26,026 nt of DNA. Origin: an uncultured Oscillospiraceae bacterium (lineage in GTDB: Bacteria > Bacillota > Clostridia > Oscillospirales > Oscillospiraceae). Made by a program: the position numbers and the translations under genes. Below are positions 1-8,143 of the stretch, piece by piece (positions within the stretch are counted from its first letter, which is position 1; each line of letters starts with the position of its first letter). The DNA lies in assembly GCA_910587785.1 (NCBI GenBank), contig CAJUOA010000038.1:1-26026 (forward strand), in the 5' to 3' direction. The notes under the pieces are model-generated. The model was not told the DNA's origin. It saw only the letters and a list, made by a program, of their open reading frames with translations, and ran no database searches.

Positions 1-9
1 TATCGCTAT
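1..9 (+). mobile_element. 3' end of an upstream group II intron copy (partial)
   Basis: The first nine bases, TATCGCTAT, are identical to the last nine bases of the complete group II intron that ends at 4635. The surface-protein reading frame is open from position 12 onward, but its next upstream codon (9-11) is TAG, so the frame breaks exactly where the intron would end. The first exon bases AG (10-11) fit the end of a Gln codon in the conserved 'GQIRI' strand of these domains, which would place this intron after the first base of a codon. Only nine bases are available, so identity rests on this match plus the frame break. Confidence 0.6.
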
Positions 10-1901
10 AGATCCGCATCCCCGGCCTGAAGCCCGGAAAGAGCGTGGTGGTCACGGAGACCCAGGCTCCCGCCGGGTTCATCCTGGACTCCCAGTCCCA
101 GACCGTCCAGGTGAAAGAGGGACGGACGGTCTCTCTGACGTTCAAAAACCAGCCAAAAGGTGCCATTATCGTACAGAAACGGGACAGCGTTACCGGAGAT
201 CCCCTGCCCGGTGCGCAGTTCCGCATTGCGACAGCGGCGGGTTGTGAAGTCGGGCTGGACGGCGTGATCGGCACATCCACCTTGACCTCCAACGGCATCT
301 TCACCACAGACAGTCAGGGCGAAATTCGGATCACCAACCTGGCCCCCGGCGCTTACGTGCTGACCGAGATCAAGGCCCCGGCGGGTTATGTCATGGACGC
401 GCCCAGCACCAATGTGGTCATTGGTCCCAACGGCGATACCCAGACCGTCATCGTTACCAACACCCAAAAAGGTGGATTGATCGTTGAGAAGTACGACAGC
501 GTGACCAAGCGGCCCCTTCGCGGCGCGCAGTTCAAGATCACGACCGCAAGTGGGGAACTGGTACCGGACAATGAGGGTTTGACCAGCAGTAATGGTCTCT
601 ACACAACCGACATCAATGGGCAGATCGTCCTCTCCAAGCTCCTGCCCGGAACCTACGTCGTGACCGAAGAAGCCGCCCCCGACAACTACCGGAAGGACCC
701 CACCCCGCAGACGGTGGTCGTCAACGCCGCAGATACGCAGACCTTGCGCTTCTATGACGATCCCCTCTGCACCCTCACGATTCTCAAGCGGGACGCCGTG
801 ACCAAGAAGCCGCTGGCGAACGCGGAGTTCACCGTAAAGGACAGTGAGGGCCGCGCCGTCGGTCCCAACAACAGTAGCTATATCACCGGCTCGGACGGCA
901 CCGCGACCGTCACCGGCCTGGAGCCAGATGCCACGATTATTGTCTCCGAGTCCAGGGCTCCCACGGGCTACATCCTCGATCAGACGCCGAAGAGCATCGT
1001 AGTGCGGACTGGTGTCGCCAACTCGCTGATTTTCGACAACGAGCCCGCCACCACCCTCATCATTCGTAAGTTCATTGAGGGCACCGAAAATGAACCTCTC
1101 TCCGGCGTGGCCTTCAAGCTGGTGGACGGTTCCGGCGCGGCAGTCGGACCGGATGACGGAATTTTCTACACGGACCATGCAGGGGAGATCATCGTGGACG
1201 GCCTGGAACCCGGCACCACCGTTGTGGCGCGGGAGATCAAGACTGTAGATGGGTTCGTTTTGGACGGTACGCCCCAAGACATCCTCATCAAGGGCGGCGA
1301 GAAGCAGGAGCTGGTCTTCTGGAACAAGCGGGACTGCTCCCTCACCATCCTCAAGCAGAGCACCGACAAAACGCCCCTCACCGGCGCGGTTTTCCACGTC
1401 ACAGACGAGGACGGCGCCGCCATCGGTACGAACAATGGGCGCTACACCACCGACCGCAACGGCCTTATCACCATCACCGGCCTCCAGCCCAACCAGATCA
1501 TTATTGTCACCGAGGAAAAGGCCCCGGACGGCTATGTCCGGGATATGACCCCCAAGACGATCAAAATCAAGCAGGGGGTGGCCAACAGCCTCATCTTTGA
1601 GAATGCCCACGCGGGCAGTCTCGTCATCAACAAGCGCAGTTCCGTGGACAAGAAGACGCCTCTGGAGGGCGTGACCTTCAAGATCACCACCACGGACGGA
1701 AAGTTCCTCCCGGATGAGAACGGCAAAGTCAGTAGTAATGGATTGTATTACACTGATGAAACCGGTCAGATCATCATCAAGGGCGTGGTCGGCTCCCTGG
1801 TGGTGACCGAGGTGGCCACCATTCCGGGCTACACCATCAGCGACGCCAACCGGTCCCAGACGGTTGTGGTCAATCCGGATGACACACAAACGCTTTACTT
1901 T
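10..1901 (+). CDS. Multi-domain SpaA/Cna-B-type surface protein, internal exon (5' incomplete)
   Basis: This is an uninterrupted frame of tandem SpaA/Cna-B-like beta-sandwich domains of about 90 residues. Each begins with a pattern like 'LTILKRD..T.KPL.GA.F', passes a 'TD.NG.I.I.GL.PG' stretch and a 'V.TE..AP.GY' strand, and closes with 'LTF.N'. About seven domains are visible here, the first partial. In this family a Lys near the first strand, a Glu (the TE motif) and an Asn (F.N) can form intramolecular isopeptide bonds, and candidates for all three are present. The open frame nominally stops at 1919, but the last six codons before that stop are intron sequence. The true exon ends at the TTT codon ending 1901 and continues at 4636. 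No start codon or signal peptide is seen because the gene begins outside the window. The ATG-like GTG at 45 is internal. Likely role: cell-surface adhesin or mating-contact protein of the element (inference). Confidence 0.88.
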
Positions 1902-2629
1902 GTGCGCTTTGTTCCTTGACAATCTGCGTAGAAATACGCAATAAAACAAGGCAGATTTTTAAGGAAATCTGAACTCTATGCTTAATTGAGCAGGGGAAGA
2001 ACCTGCTAACCCCGGTGTGACGGGTAATCAAAACTCTGATACTCCGACGTGCGGATTGTGGTGTCACACAATCTGTATGAAGCTCGGTAAAGAGCGGATA
2101 CGTGGTCTGAGACGGCCATGCCCGCGGGAGGCTACAAATCGGTCATGTCCAGTATGTTTTGTTGCAACCGACAAATGTCTTTGAGAGTACGGCTCGTAAA
2201 GCGTGGGATGATTATACAGCCATCCACCTCCATGTGGGGAGCTGCCGCCGTTGAAATTTGGAATAGTGGAAAACGGCAGAAAACCAGTAAGGTCGAATGT
2301 CTTTGGCAGGAAATCACACAAGCCAAAGACGGCAGCCGGGCTAAAGGGACGGGCTAAAACCGATATGAAAAGCTAGAGCATAGGGAACAAAGGAACCATG
2401 GACGGACACATCAAAGATGTAAAGAGAATGACACTTCTGCCCGCGCGGGTAGGAAATGACCCGCTCATCCATGGGACAGCAGCCCGTAGTAGCGATGAAG
2501 CCCCTGTAATGGGGGTGGAGCGAAGGGGCATAGTCAGTGCAGATTCGTATGTGAACATGGAAGTCGAGGAAGCCGTAGGCATACCTGACTAAAACCAGAA
2601 ACACCAATTCCAGAGAGGAGGCGGTGCGT
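1902..2629 (+). ncRNA. Group II intron ribozyme, domains I-III and start of IV
   Basis: This 728-base stretch has no convincing gene. It contains the GTGCG 5' end, many short complementary segments expected of domain I (for example TCTGCGTA...TACGCA near 1923-1939), and a region at 2054-2080 that differs from the otherwise near-identical copy at the right end of the window. Short ORFs on both strands here lack family signatures and ribosome binding sites and are best read as chance. Exact domain boundaries would need covariance modelling. Confidence 0.85.
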
Positions 2630-4513
2630 ATGGCACAACAATTCGACTTCCCAGAAACCGAAACCCAATTACGCGAAATTTTGGACAAATTGTATCAGCA
2701 CAGCAAGGAGGCCCATGATACTGGTGGAAGGCCAGCATTCAAAGGGCTTCTGGAAATCATGTCAGCCGAAGCAACCATTACAACGGCAATTCATAACATC
2801 AAGAGTAATCACGGCAGTGAGACTCCCGGCGTGGACGGAAAGCGAATGCGGAGGGACTATCTGCAAAAATCCCACCAGTGGGTCATCCGCGATATTCAAA
2901 AAGCATTCCAACACTTTGAGGCTCAAAAGATACGCCGGAAGTACATCGACAAACCGGGAAAGGCAGAAAAACGTCCGCTGGGTATTCCAACGATACGGGA
3001 CCGTATCGTCCAGGAGTGTATGAGGATCGTGCTGGAACCTATCTTAGAAGCACAGTTCTTCCCTCACTCCTACGGATTCCGCCCCATGCGGGACGCGGCT
3101 ATGGCATTGGAACACATTGATATTTTAATGCACAACAAAGGCCATTACTGGGTAGTCGAGGGCGACATCAGCAAATGCTTTGACCGCATTGACCACAGCA
3201 TCCTCCTTAAGCGCTTGTACCATATGGGCATCAAGGACCAACGGGTACTACAAATCGTCAAAGCCATGCTGAAAGCTGGAGTTATGGACGAGTGCGAAGT
3301 AAACAAGGAAGGGACGCCGCAGGGCGGGTTAATCAGTCCATTGCTTGCAAACGCCTATTTGGACATCATGGACGAATGGGTATCCAAGCAATGGGAGGCC
3401 AAGAAAACCAGACACCAATACTCAACAGCCTCATGCAGATATACCGCCCAACGCAAAACAAAATTGATTCCCGGCTACCTCGTCCGGTACGCTGACGATT
3501 TCGTCATCGTCACAGACACTCGCGCTCACGCTGAAGACTGGAAATCCCGGCTGCAAAAGTTTCTCAAAGAGAAAATGAAGCTGACGTTATCCCAAGAGAA
3601 AACGCTGGTAACAGACATCCGAAAGAAGTACATCAAATTCTTAGGCTACGAATTTAAGATGGTTCGGGGGAAATCCCGCAGAGGCTATATCCCGCGGACA
3701 ATACCAGACAGAGACAGATTGAAACGAAAAGTGGATAAGATTGCCCATGACATCAAGAAAATCCCTCGGAATTACAGCCGGGAAAAGATGATTGGTGCAA
3801 TCAACCGCATCAACAGCCAAATCAGAGGGCTTATTCAGTATTACCAATGCTGTACCTGGGTGAATATCTCCATGAACAAGTACAGCAGGCGGTTGCAACT
3901 GGTGGCAAAGACTCGCTTGAAGCAGTACAAAGGGAAGTGGATTCCAGCAAATAAAACACAAAATCTTCCCCGCATCCACCAAAAGTACAAACAGAAGATT
4001 CCCTCAATCAAGTACCGCGACATTTATGTTGGCTTTACCGCACTATCCTTCTGTGCATGGGAAAGAACTGAATCCAAGAAGCAGGAGGAAACACCCTATA
4101 CAGATGCAGGCAGGCAGCTATACTTTGAGCGCACGAAAAAGAGAAAAATCCACGCGCGACTCGATGAAATGTACTCGGATAAAGCTGATAGAGCCGCCAG
4201 TTATGGGCAGTGGGGAAAGCTCAACAATTTTGAGTTCATTATGAATAGAGCGTATGCTTTGAACCGGGACAAGCTCAAGTGTCGGGTCTGTGGCGGATGG
4301 CTGATTTCCGGTACGCCCTGGGCGCACCGAATCAATCCACATCTCCCTCTCAATCAAGTCAATCGCGTCAATAATCTGGTATCGCTCCACAAGAAGTGCT
4401 TTGATGCGGTGAATAATCCTTCACAAGACATCAGCGAATTTGAAGCCAAAGCGCAAAAGAAAATCATCGGTTACAGGGAAAAACTGGTCCCTTCACATAC
4501 ATGCAACAAATAA
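2630..4513 (+). CDS. ltrA: Group II intron-encoded reverse transcriptase/maturase (LtrA-type)
   Basis: The 627-residue protein assists intron RNA folding and splicing and drives retrohoming by reverse transcription at the DNA target. The RT domain occupies about residues 50-340. It includes 'RPLGIPTIRDRIVQ', 'SYGFRP', 'GDISKCFD', the 'TPQGG' box and the catalytic YADD at about 287-290. A maturase (X) domain follows, at about 370-470. The C-terminus has an HNH-type endonuclease pattern: CRVC at about 551-554, a His in 'HRINP' at about 566, then 'VNNL' and 'LHKKC'. The ATG at 2630 is preferred because GAGGAG (2615-2620) lies nine bases upstream; the in-frame GTG at 2624 is too close to it. The ORF lies within intron domain IV and appears intact, so this copy could be mobile. 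Its length is typical of the family. Confidence 0.96.
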   Translation: MAQQFDFPETETQLREILDKLYQHSKEAHDTGGRPAFKGLLEIMSAEATITTAIHNIKSNHGSETPGVDGKRMRRDYLQKSHQWVIRDIQKAFQHFEAQKIRRKYIDKPGKAEKRPLGIPTIRDRIVQECMRIVLEPILEAQFFPHSYGFRPMRDAAMALEHIDILMHNKGHYWVVEGDISKCFDRIDHSILLKRLYHMGIKDQRVLQIVKAMLKAGVMDECEVNKEGTPQGGLISPLLANAYLDIMDEWVSKQWEAKKTRHQYSTASCRYTAQRKTKLIPGYLVRYADDFVIVTDTRAHAEDWKSRLQKFLKEKMKLTLSQEKTLVTDIRKKYIKFLGYEFKMVRGKSRRGYIPRTIPDRDRLKRKVDKIAHDIKKIPRNYSREKMIGAINRINSQIRGLIQYYQCCTWVNISMNKYSRRLQLVAKTRLKQYKGKWIPANKTQNLPRIHQKYKQKIPSIKYRDIYVGFTALSFCAWERTESKKQEETPYTDAGRQLYFERTKKRKIHARLDEMYSDKADRAASYGQWGKLNNFEFIMNRAYALNRDKLKCRVCGGWLISGTPWAHRINPHLPLNQVNRVNNLVSLHKKCFDAVNNPSQDISEFEAKAQKKIIGYREKLVPSHTCNK

Positions 4514-4635
4514 TCTGCATTGATGGAGCGCCGTGTGCGGTGAAAGTCGCATGCACGGTGCGAAGCGGGGGAAAATCCGCTCTGACTGCTACTCCCTTAC
4601 GGGAGCAGTAAAAGCGGCGGACTACCTATCGCTAT
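4514..4635 (+). ncRNA. Group II intron ribozyme, domains V and VI with 3' splice site
   Basis: Domain V is recognisable at about 4526-4562: GAGCGCCGTGTGCGG, a GTGAAAG internal loop, then CGCATGCACGGTGCG, forming a stem with the AGC catalytic triad at 4527-4529. Domain VI follows, with a CTGCTACTCCC/GGGAGCAG hairpin (about 4586-4608). A candidate bulged branch-point adenosine lies 7-8 bases before the 3' end in CCTATCGCTAT. The final dinucleotide AT fits the AY consensus. The 3' splice site at 4635/4636 is fixed independently by restoration of the host reading frame. Confidence 0.9.
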
Positions 4636-7275
4636 TACAATGACCCCCTGTGCAGTCTGACCCTCAAAAAGGTGGATTCTGTCACCGGTAGGCCAGTCCC
4701 CGGAACGGAGTTCACAGTCAGAGATGGAAACGGCACGCTCCTGGGCCGCTACACCACCGGCTCGGACGGAACGGTCACTGTGACCGGCCTCCAGCCCGGA
4801 AGCACCGTGGTGGTCACCGAGACCAAGGTCCCCAAGGGCTACGTCCTGAATCCCACGCCCCAGACCATCATTGTGAAGAACGGCACCGGCAACAGCTGGA
4901 CCAGCAGCGGCACCGTCAGCGGCGGGAGCACCGGCGGCAACAGTGTGATTGGTGGAACGGTTTCCGGTGGCACAGTTTCCGGCGGCAGTTCCACCGGCGG
5001 GAACGATCTCACGTTTGAGAATGATCCCACGACCACGCTCACCATCCAGAAGTTCGTGGATGGCACCAACGAGCCCATGAAGGGCGTTGAATTTCTGGTT
5101 GTAGACGGAAGGGGTACCGTCGTGGGACCCAATAACGGGTACTATACCACGGATAAGGATGGCCGCATCACCATTCCCAACCTGGAACCCGGCACGGTCA
5201 TTACCGCAAAGGAAACCAGGACGCTGGACGGCTTTCTTCTCGACGGCACGCCCCAGACCATCACGATCAAGGTCGGCGAGGGACAGACGTTGACCTTCTG
5301 GAACAAGAGGGCTGGAGGACTTATCGTCAACAAGGTGGATGCCGTAACCGGAAAGCCCCTCGCCGGCGTGAAGTTCCACATCACCTACGCGGACGGGTCC
5401 AACGTGGACCTGGACGGCGGGAAAATTTCGAGCAACGGAATTTACACCACCAATTCCGAGGGCCAGATCAAGATCCTGGGTATCACCGGCACCATCATCG
5501 TCACCGAGATCGAGACGATTCCTGGATATCTCATCGACCCCAACACCAAGTCCCAGACCGTGGTGGTGAATCCCAATGACACACAGACGCTCACATTCCA
5601 GAACCAGCCCACCAAGAATCTGGTGATTCAGAAGCTGATCTCTGGCACGGACAAGCCCTTGGCAGGGGTGGAATTCCTCATCACAGATGCAAGCGGCGCC
5701 ACCGTGGGACCCAACAACGGCATCTACAAAACCGATGAATACGGTCGGATCACCATCTCCGGCCTGGAACCGGGAACGGTCATCACCGCCAAGGAGACCA
5801 AGACGCTGGAGGGGTATGTCCTCGATTCCACGCCCCAGAGCATCGAGATCAAGGAGGGCGAAGGGCAGACATTGACCTTCTACAACTCCACCTTTGGCGG
5901 CGTGGAGATCATCAAGGTGGATGAGAACGACCGCACCAAGCGGTTGGCAGGCGTCACTTTCGAGATTCGCAAAATGGACGACGCTCTGGTGGACACCGTC
6001 ACCACCGGCAAGGACGGCCGCGCCGAGCTCGACCTGGATGCGGGTAGCTACTACGCCGTAGAGATCGAGGCGGCGGAGGGCTACAAGCTGGACAACACCC
6101 CCACCCACTTCACTGTGGAGGACGGAAAACCCACCAGCATCACCATCACCAACAAGGCGTTCAGCGGTATTCTACTCCACAAGACCGATTCTGTCACCGG
6201 AAAAGGAATCCAGGGCGTCACGTTTCTGCTCTACGACAGCACCAACAAGCCCGTCGGGCAGTACACCACTGACAACACCGGGTACATTTATATCGATGAC
6301 CTGACTGTCTCCGGCAAGTACTTCCTGAAGGAGTTGGAGAACAAGGGCTACCTGGTGGACACGGAGCTGAAGACCATCTACGTCACCGCCGGGGAGACGA
6401 CATTAGTGGAGTGGAAAAACACGCCCATCACAGGACAGATTCAGATCACCAAGACCTCAGAGGAGTACAACACCATGAACGGCTGGCCCGCCGGGACCCC
6501 TCTGCCGGGCACCGAATTTGAGATCTATGAGCACCGGACGAACAATCTGGTGGATACCGTCAAGACCGACAAAAACGGGCTTGCCAGTTCCCGTCCTCTG
6601 CCTCTGGGACGCTATAAAGTGGTGGAATCCAGAGCTACGGATTTCTACGGTCTGGACAAGACGCCCATCGAGGCGGAGATCGAGTTTGCCGGTCAGATCG
6701 TGCGGGTCGCTGTGACCAACAAGAGCCTCTACACCAGCGTCTCTATCACCAAGAGGGGCTACAATGAGGTGGTGCCCGGACAGTCCATCCGCTACGACTT
6801 CTCGGACATCGGCAACAATTCCACCACCGCGCTTACCAGTTTTTACTGGATGGACACCCTGCCCACCCAGGCGGTGCGGCTGGATAAGATCGTCACCGGC
6901 ACCTACAACGTCAAGGGCAACTACAAGATCGTCTACAAGACCAATCTCAGCGGAGACGAGTACCGCACCCTGGCCGACAACGTCAGCACACAGCAGAACA
7001 AGGTCCTCGCCGCTTCTCCGGCGGCGCTGGGGCTGGCGTCCAATGAGTGCGTCACCGAGTTCATGTGCGTGTTCGGCGTTGTGCCCGGAAACTTCCGGCA
7101 GGTGGAGGCACCCAAGGTCTACTGCAACGTCCTCTCCGGCCTCGCCGGAGGCACCCAGTTCTCCAACCAGGCGGACGTGGGCGGTATGTACGAGGGCCAG
7201 TGGATCATGGCCACCGACCGCTGGGTCACGAAGGTCTACGCTCCCGCCAAGTCTTTGCCCAGGACTGGGTATTGA
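4636..7275 (+). CDS. Multi-domain SpaA/Cna-B-type surface protein, 3' exon ending in LPRTGY
   Basis: This is the continuation of the surface protein after the group II intron, beginning YNDPLCSLTLKK in frame. It holds about seven more Cna-B-like domains and then a distinct C-terminal domain ('SVSITKRGYNEVVPGQSIRYDF...', from about 6733). The protein ends ...AKSLPRTGY-stop. LPRTG fits the sortase LPxTG motif, but the usual hydrophobic segment and positive tail are missing because the stop follows one residue later. A Gly/Ser-rich insertion interrupts the first domain of this exon. The first in-frame GTG (4672) is not a real start, since the upstream codons 4636-4671 are conserved domain sequence with no ribosome binding site. 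Maff2 and transfer genes follow on the same strand. Likely role: wall-exposed protein aiding mating contact (inference from context). Confidence 0.9.
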   Translation, partial: YNDPLCSLTLKKVDSVTGRPVPGTEFTVRDGNGTLLGRYTTGSDGTVTVTGLQPGSTVVVTETKVPKGYVLNPTPQTIIVKNGTGNSWTSSGTVSGGSTGGNSVIGGTVSGGTVSGGSSTGGNDLTFENDPTTTLTIQKFVDGTNEPMKGVEFLVVDGRGTVVGPNNGYYTTDKDGRITIPNLEPGTVITAKETRTLDGFLLDGTPQTITIKVGEGQTLTFWNKRAGGLIVNKVDAVTGKPLAGVKFHITYADGSNVDLDGGKISSNGIYTTNSEGQIKILGITGTIIVTEIETIPGYLIDPNTKSQTVVVNPNDTQTLTFQNQPTKNLVIQKLISGTDKPLAGVEFLITDASGATVGPNNGIYKTDEYGRITISGLEPGTVITAKETKTLEGYVLDSTPQSIEIKEGEGQTLTFYNSTFGGVEIIKVDENDRTKRLAGVTFEIRKMDDALVDTVTTGKDGRAELDLDAGSYYAVEIEAAEGYKLDNTPTHFTVEDGKPTSITITNKAFSGILLHKTDSVTGKGIQGVTFLLYDSTNKPVGQYTTDNTGYIYIDDLTVSGKYFLKELENKGYLVDTELKTIYVTAGETTLVEWKNTPITGQIQITKTSEEYNTMNGWPAGTPLPGTEFEIYEHRTNNLVDTVKTDKNGLASSRPLPLGRYKVVESRATDFYGLDKTPIEAEIEFAGQIVRVAVTNKSLYTSVSITKRGYNEVVPGQSIRYDFSDIGNNSTTALTSFYWMDTLPTQAVRLDKIVTGTYNVKGNYKIVYKTNLSGDEYRTLADNVSTQQNKVLAASPAALGLASNECVTEFMCVFGVVPGNFRQVEAPKVYCNVLSGLAGGTQFSNQADVGGMYEGQWIMATDRWVTKVYAPAKSLPRTGY
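4879..5005 (+). repeat. Gly/Ser/Thr-rich low-complexity insertion inside one Cna-B domain
   Basis: The bases encode imperfect repeats of 'GGTVSGG' and 'GGSTGGN' type. They sit between the penultimate strand ('TPQTIIVKNGT') and the closing strand ('LTFEND') of a single domain. Other domains of the protein have only two or three residues at this position. It probably forms a flexible loop or linker. Its repetitive codons (GGCGGG, TCCGGTGGC) suggest expansion by slippage. Confidence 0.75.
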
Positions 7276-7314
7276 TTCGAAGAATCATGTCATCAGACTA
7301 TATTTAATGTATAC

Positions 7315-7342
7315 AAGGGACCGTCCGGCAGGACGGTCCCTT
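7315..7342. promoter_or_regulatory. Perfect 12-bp stem-loop between surface protein and Maff2 genes
   Basis: AAGGGACCGTCC, a GGCA loop and GGACGGTCCCTT form a perfect hairpin 40 bases after the surface-protein stop and just before the Maff2 ribosome binding site (AGGAGG at 7349-7354). No U-run follows (the next bases are ATAGCTAGG), so it is not a standard intrinsic terminator. It may protect or mark an mRNA end, attenuate, or act as a processing site; the sequence cannot decide among these. Confidence 0.6.
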
Positions 7343-7359
7343 ATAGCTAGGAGGTATGT

Positions 7360-7713
7360 ATGAAGAAATTGAAAAAGCATCTGCGTCCCCTGCTTCTGGC
7401 GCTGGTCATGACCGCCGTTCTCACGGTCCCCGCCTTCGCTTCCGGCGGAGGTGGCGGCACGGGCAACGTGGGCGCGGTGGTGGAGAGCACCTGGAAGGAC
7501 GCCGCCGGTCAGATCAAAACGGTGGTCAACAACGTCGTTTTTCCCGCTTTGGACATGATTTTGGTCATTGCGCTGTTCGGAAAGGCCGGGCTTTCGTATT
7601 TTGACTACAAAAAACATGGCCAGTTTGAGTGGACCGGACCGGTGATCCTCTTTGTCTGCCTGATCCTTACACTTCTCGCTCCCACCTACATCTGGACCAT
7701 CATCGGCATCTGA
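7360..7713 (+). CDS. Maff2-family (DUF3852-like) small membrane protein of conjugative element
   Basis: The 117-residue protein has a clear signal peptide (KKLKKHLRP, then a hydrophobic core and a likely cleavage after AFA at about 27-28). A Gly-rich stretch (GGGGGTG) and two membrane segments (about 50-68 and 90-112) follow. The layout of signal peptide plus two helices resembles VirB2/TrbC pilin subunits of type IV secretion systems, and Maff2 proteins are regularly found next to TrbL-like genes in Firmicutes conjugative elements. The pilin role is inference. The start ATG has AGGAGG five bases upstream. The gene follows the LPRTGY surface protein and would normally be next to the TrbL-like gene, but the MNT/HEPN pair intervenes here. 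Confidence 0.85.
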   Translation: MKKLKKHLRPLLLALVMTAVLTVPAFASGGGGGTGNVGAVVESTWKDAAGQIKTVVNNVVFPALDMILVIALFGKAGLSYFDYKKHGQFEWTGPVILFVCLILTLLAPTYIWTIIGI

Positions 7714-7735
7714 GGCGTAAATGTGGAACTTCTGG

Positions 7736-7764
7736 TTGCGTTTTCTTCTTCCTCCGGGTATAAT
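7736..7764 (+). promoter_or_regulatory. Sigma-70-type promoter for the MNT/HEPN pair
   Basis: TTGCGT (7736-7741) and a perfect TATAAT (7759-7764) are separated by exactly 17 bases. The promoter lies just after the Maff2 stop and 31 bases before the GTG start of the nucleotidyltransferase, so the pair can be transcribed independently of the transfer operon. Confidence 0.75.
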
Positions 7765-7795
7765 ACAGATAGGTAAAGGGGGAGGGGGTGTTTCC

Positions 7796-8143
7796 GTGGT
7801 TGACAGTGTAAAAGAAGATCTGGAAAATATTTGCAAAACGATCGATACAACCGTAGGGCCGGAAAAAATCTATCTGTTCGGCTCATATGCGTATGGGGTG
7901 CCAGACAGCAACAGTGACTACGACCTGTGTGTGGTCATCCCGGACGGTACGCTTCGACCGGCAGACGCAGTCAAGAAGATTCGCAGAGCCCTATACACGC
8001 AGCAGGACACGCCTCTTGATGTGGTCGTTTACCGGACGAGCCAATTTCAGCAGAGGCAGGGAACTGCATCCCTGGAACGGAAGATCGTTCGGGAGGGGGT
8101 GTTGCTCTATGACCGATATGGAGCGGAGCAAGGAATGGCTTGA
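7796..8143 (+). CDS. MNT-type nucleotidyltransferase, partner of the downstream HEPN protein
   Basis: The 115-residue protein has the minimal nucleotidyltransferase signature: GSYAYG at about 29-34, then SDYDL with the metal-binding acidic pair at about D41 and D43. In this superfamily these residues bind metal and NTP and transfer a nucleotide to a substrate; in MNT/HEPN toxin-antitoxin pairs the MNT protein is usually the antitoxin. The GTG at 7796 is chosen because it sits behind GGAGGGGG (7781-7788) and after the promoter; the upstream in-frame ATG at 7721 precedes the promoter. The gene overlaps the HEPN gene by 35 bases, indicating translational coupling. It is a likely cargo cassette inserted between Maff2 and the TrbL-like gene. 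Confidence 0.82.
   Translation: MVDSVKEDLENICKTIDTTVGPEKIYLFGSYAYGVPDSNSDYDLCVVIPDGTLRPADAVKKIRRALYTQQDTPLDVVVYRTSQFQQRQGTASLERKIVREGVLLYDRYGAEQGMA

Larger units (their letters stand above)
1902..4635 (+). mobile_element. Group II intron with LtrA-type ORF, inserted in the surface-protein gene
   Basis: The element begins with the canonical group II 5' consensus GTGCG at 1902 and ends ...CTATCGCTAT at 4635. It carries a reverse transcriptase/maturase ORF and has a domain V-like hairpin with an AGC triad near 4527. Deleting 1902-4635 joins TTT (ends 1901) to TAC (starts 4636) and restores one continuous frame. The joint reads QTLYF/YNDPLCSLT, which matches the intact domain boundary LRFYDDPLCTLT encoded around 750-780. 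The insertion is in phase 0 and in gene-sense orientation, as splicing requires. The 5' about 275 bp is nearly identical to 25753-26026, and its last nine bases equal positions 1-9, so this is one of several copies of one intron family. Without splicing, the upstream product ends after the five extra residues VRFVP. Confidence 0.96.
160..6720 (+). repeat. Tandem Cna-B/SpaA domain-coding repeats (interrupted by the intron)
   Basis: Roughly thirteen diverged repeats of about 250-300 bp encode the beta-sandwich domains on both sides of the intron at 1902-4635. Recurrent strings are 'PLxGxxF' at the domain start, 'TDxxGxIxIxGLxPG' in the middle and 'TPQ(T/S)IxIKxGxxxxLxFxN' at the end. Domains alternate between several subtypes: the segments starting near 1060, 5039 and 5627 resemble each other ('KFI.GT..PL.GV.F'), as do those near 470, 1615 and 5313 ('SSNG.Y.T'). 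This pattern suggests growth by duplication of multi-domain blocks. The repeats are protein-coding and diverged, not a CRISPR or satellite array. Confidence 0.8.

Noticed and set aside
1905..1919. Stop codon at 1919 as the true end of the surface protein, or a nonsense mutation
   Set aside because: The stop lies within intron sequence. Deleting the intron restores the frame and the conserved domain boundary.
6..1949. 647-residue open frame on the minus strand opposite the surface protein
   Set aside because: It mirrors the Cna-B repeats in antisense, lacks a ribosome binding site and family motifs, and crosses the intron boundary. The plus-strand frame carries clear conserved domains.
2064..2592. 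Several small frames in the intron 5' region
   Set aside because: They overlap the structured ribozyme domains on both strands and have no recognisable products.
4597..6108. 503-residue open frame on the minus strand
   Set aside because: Another antisense shadow of the same repeats, starting inside intron domain VI; codon bias of the plus-strand gene keeps it open.
160..6720. CRISPR or satellite array because of regular repeats
   Set aside because: The repeats are about 270 bp, diverged and in frame, encoding protein domains; there are no short identical repeats with unique spacers.
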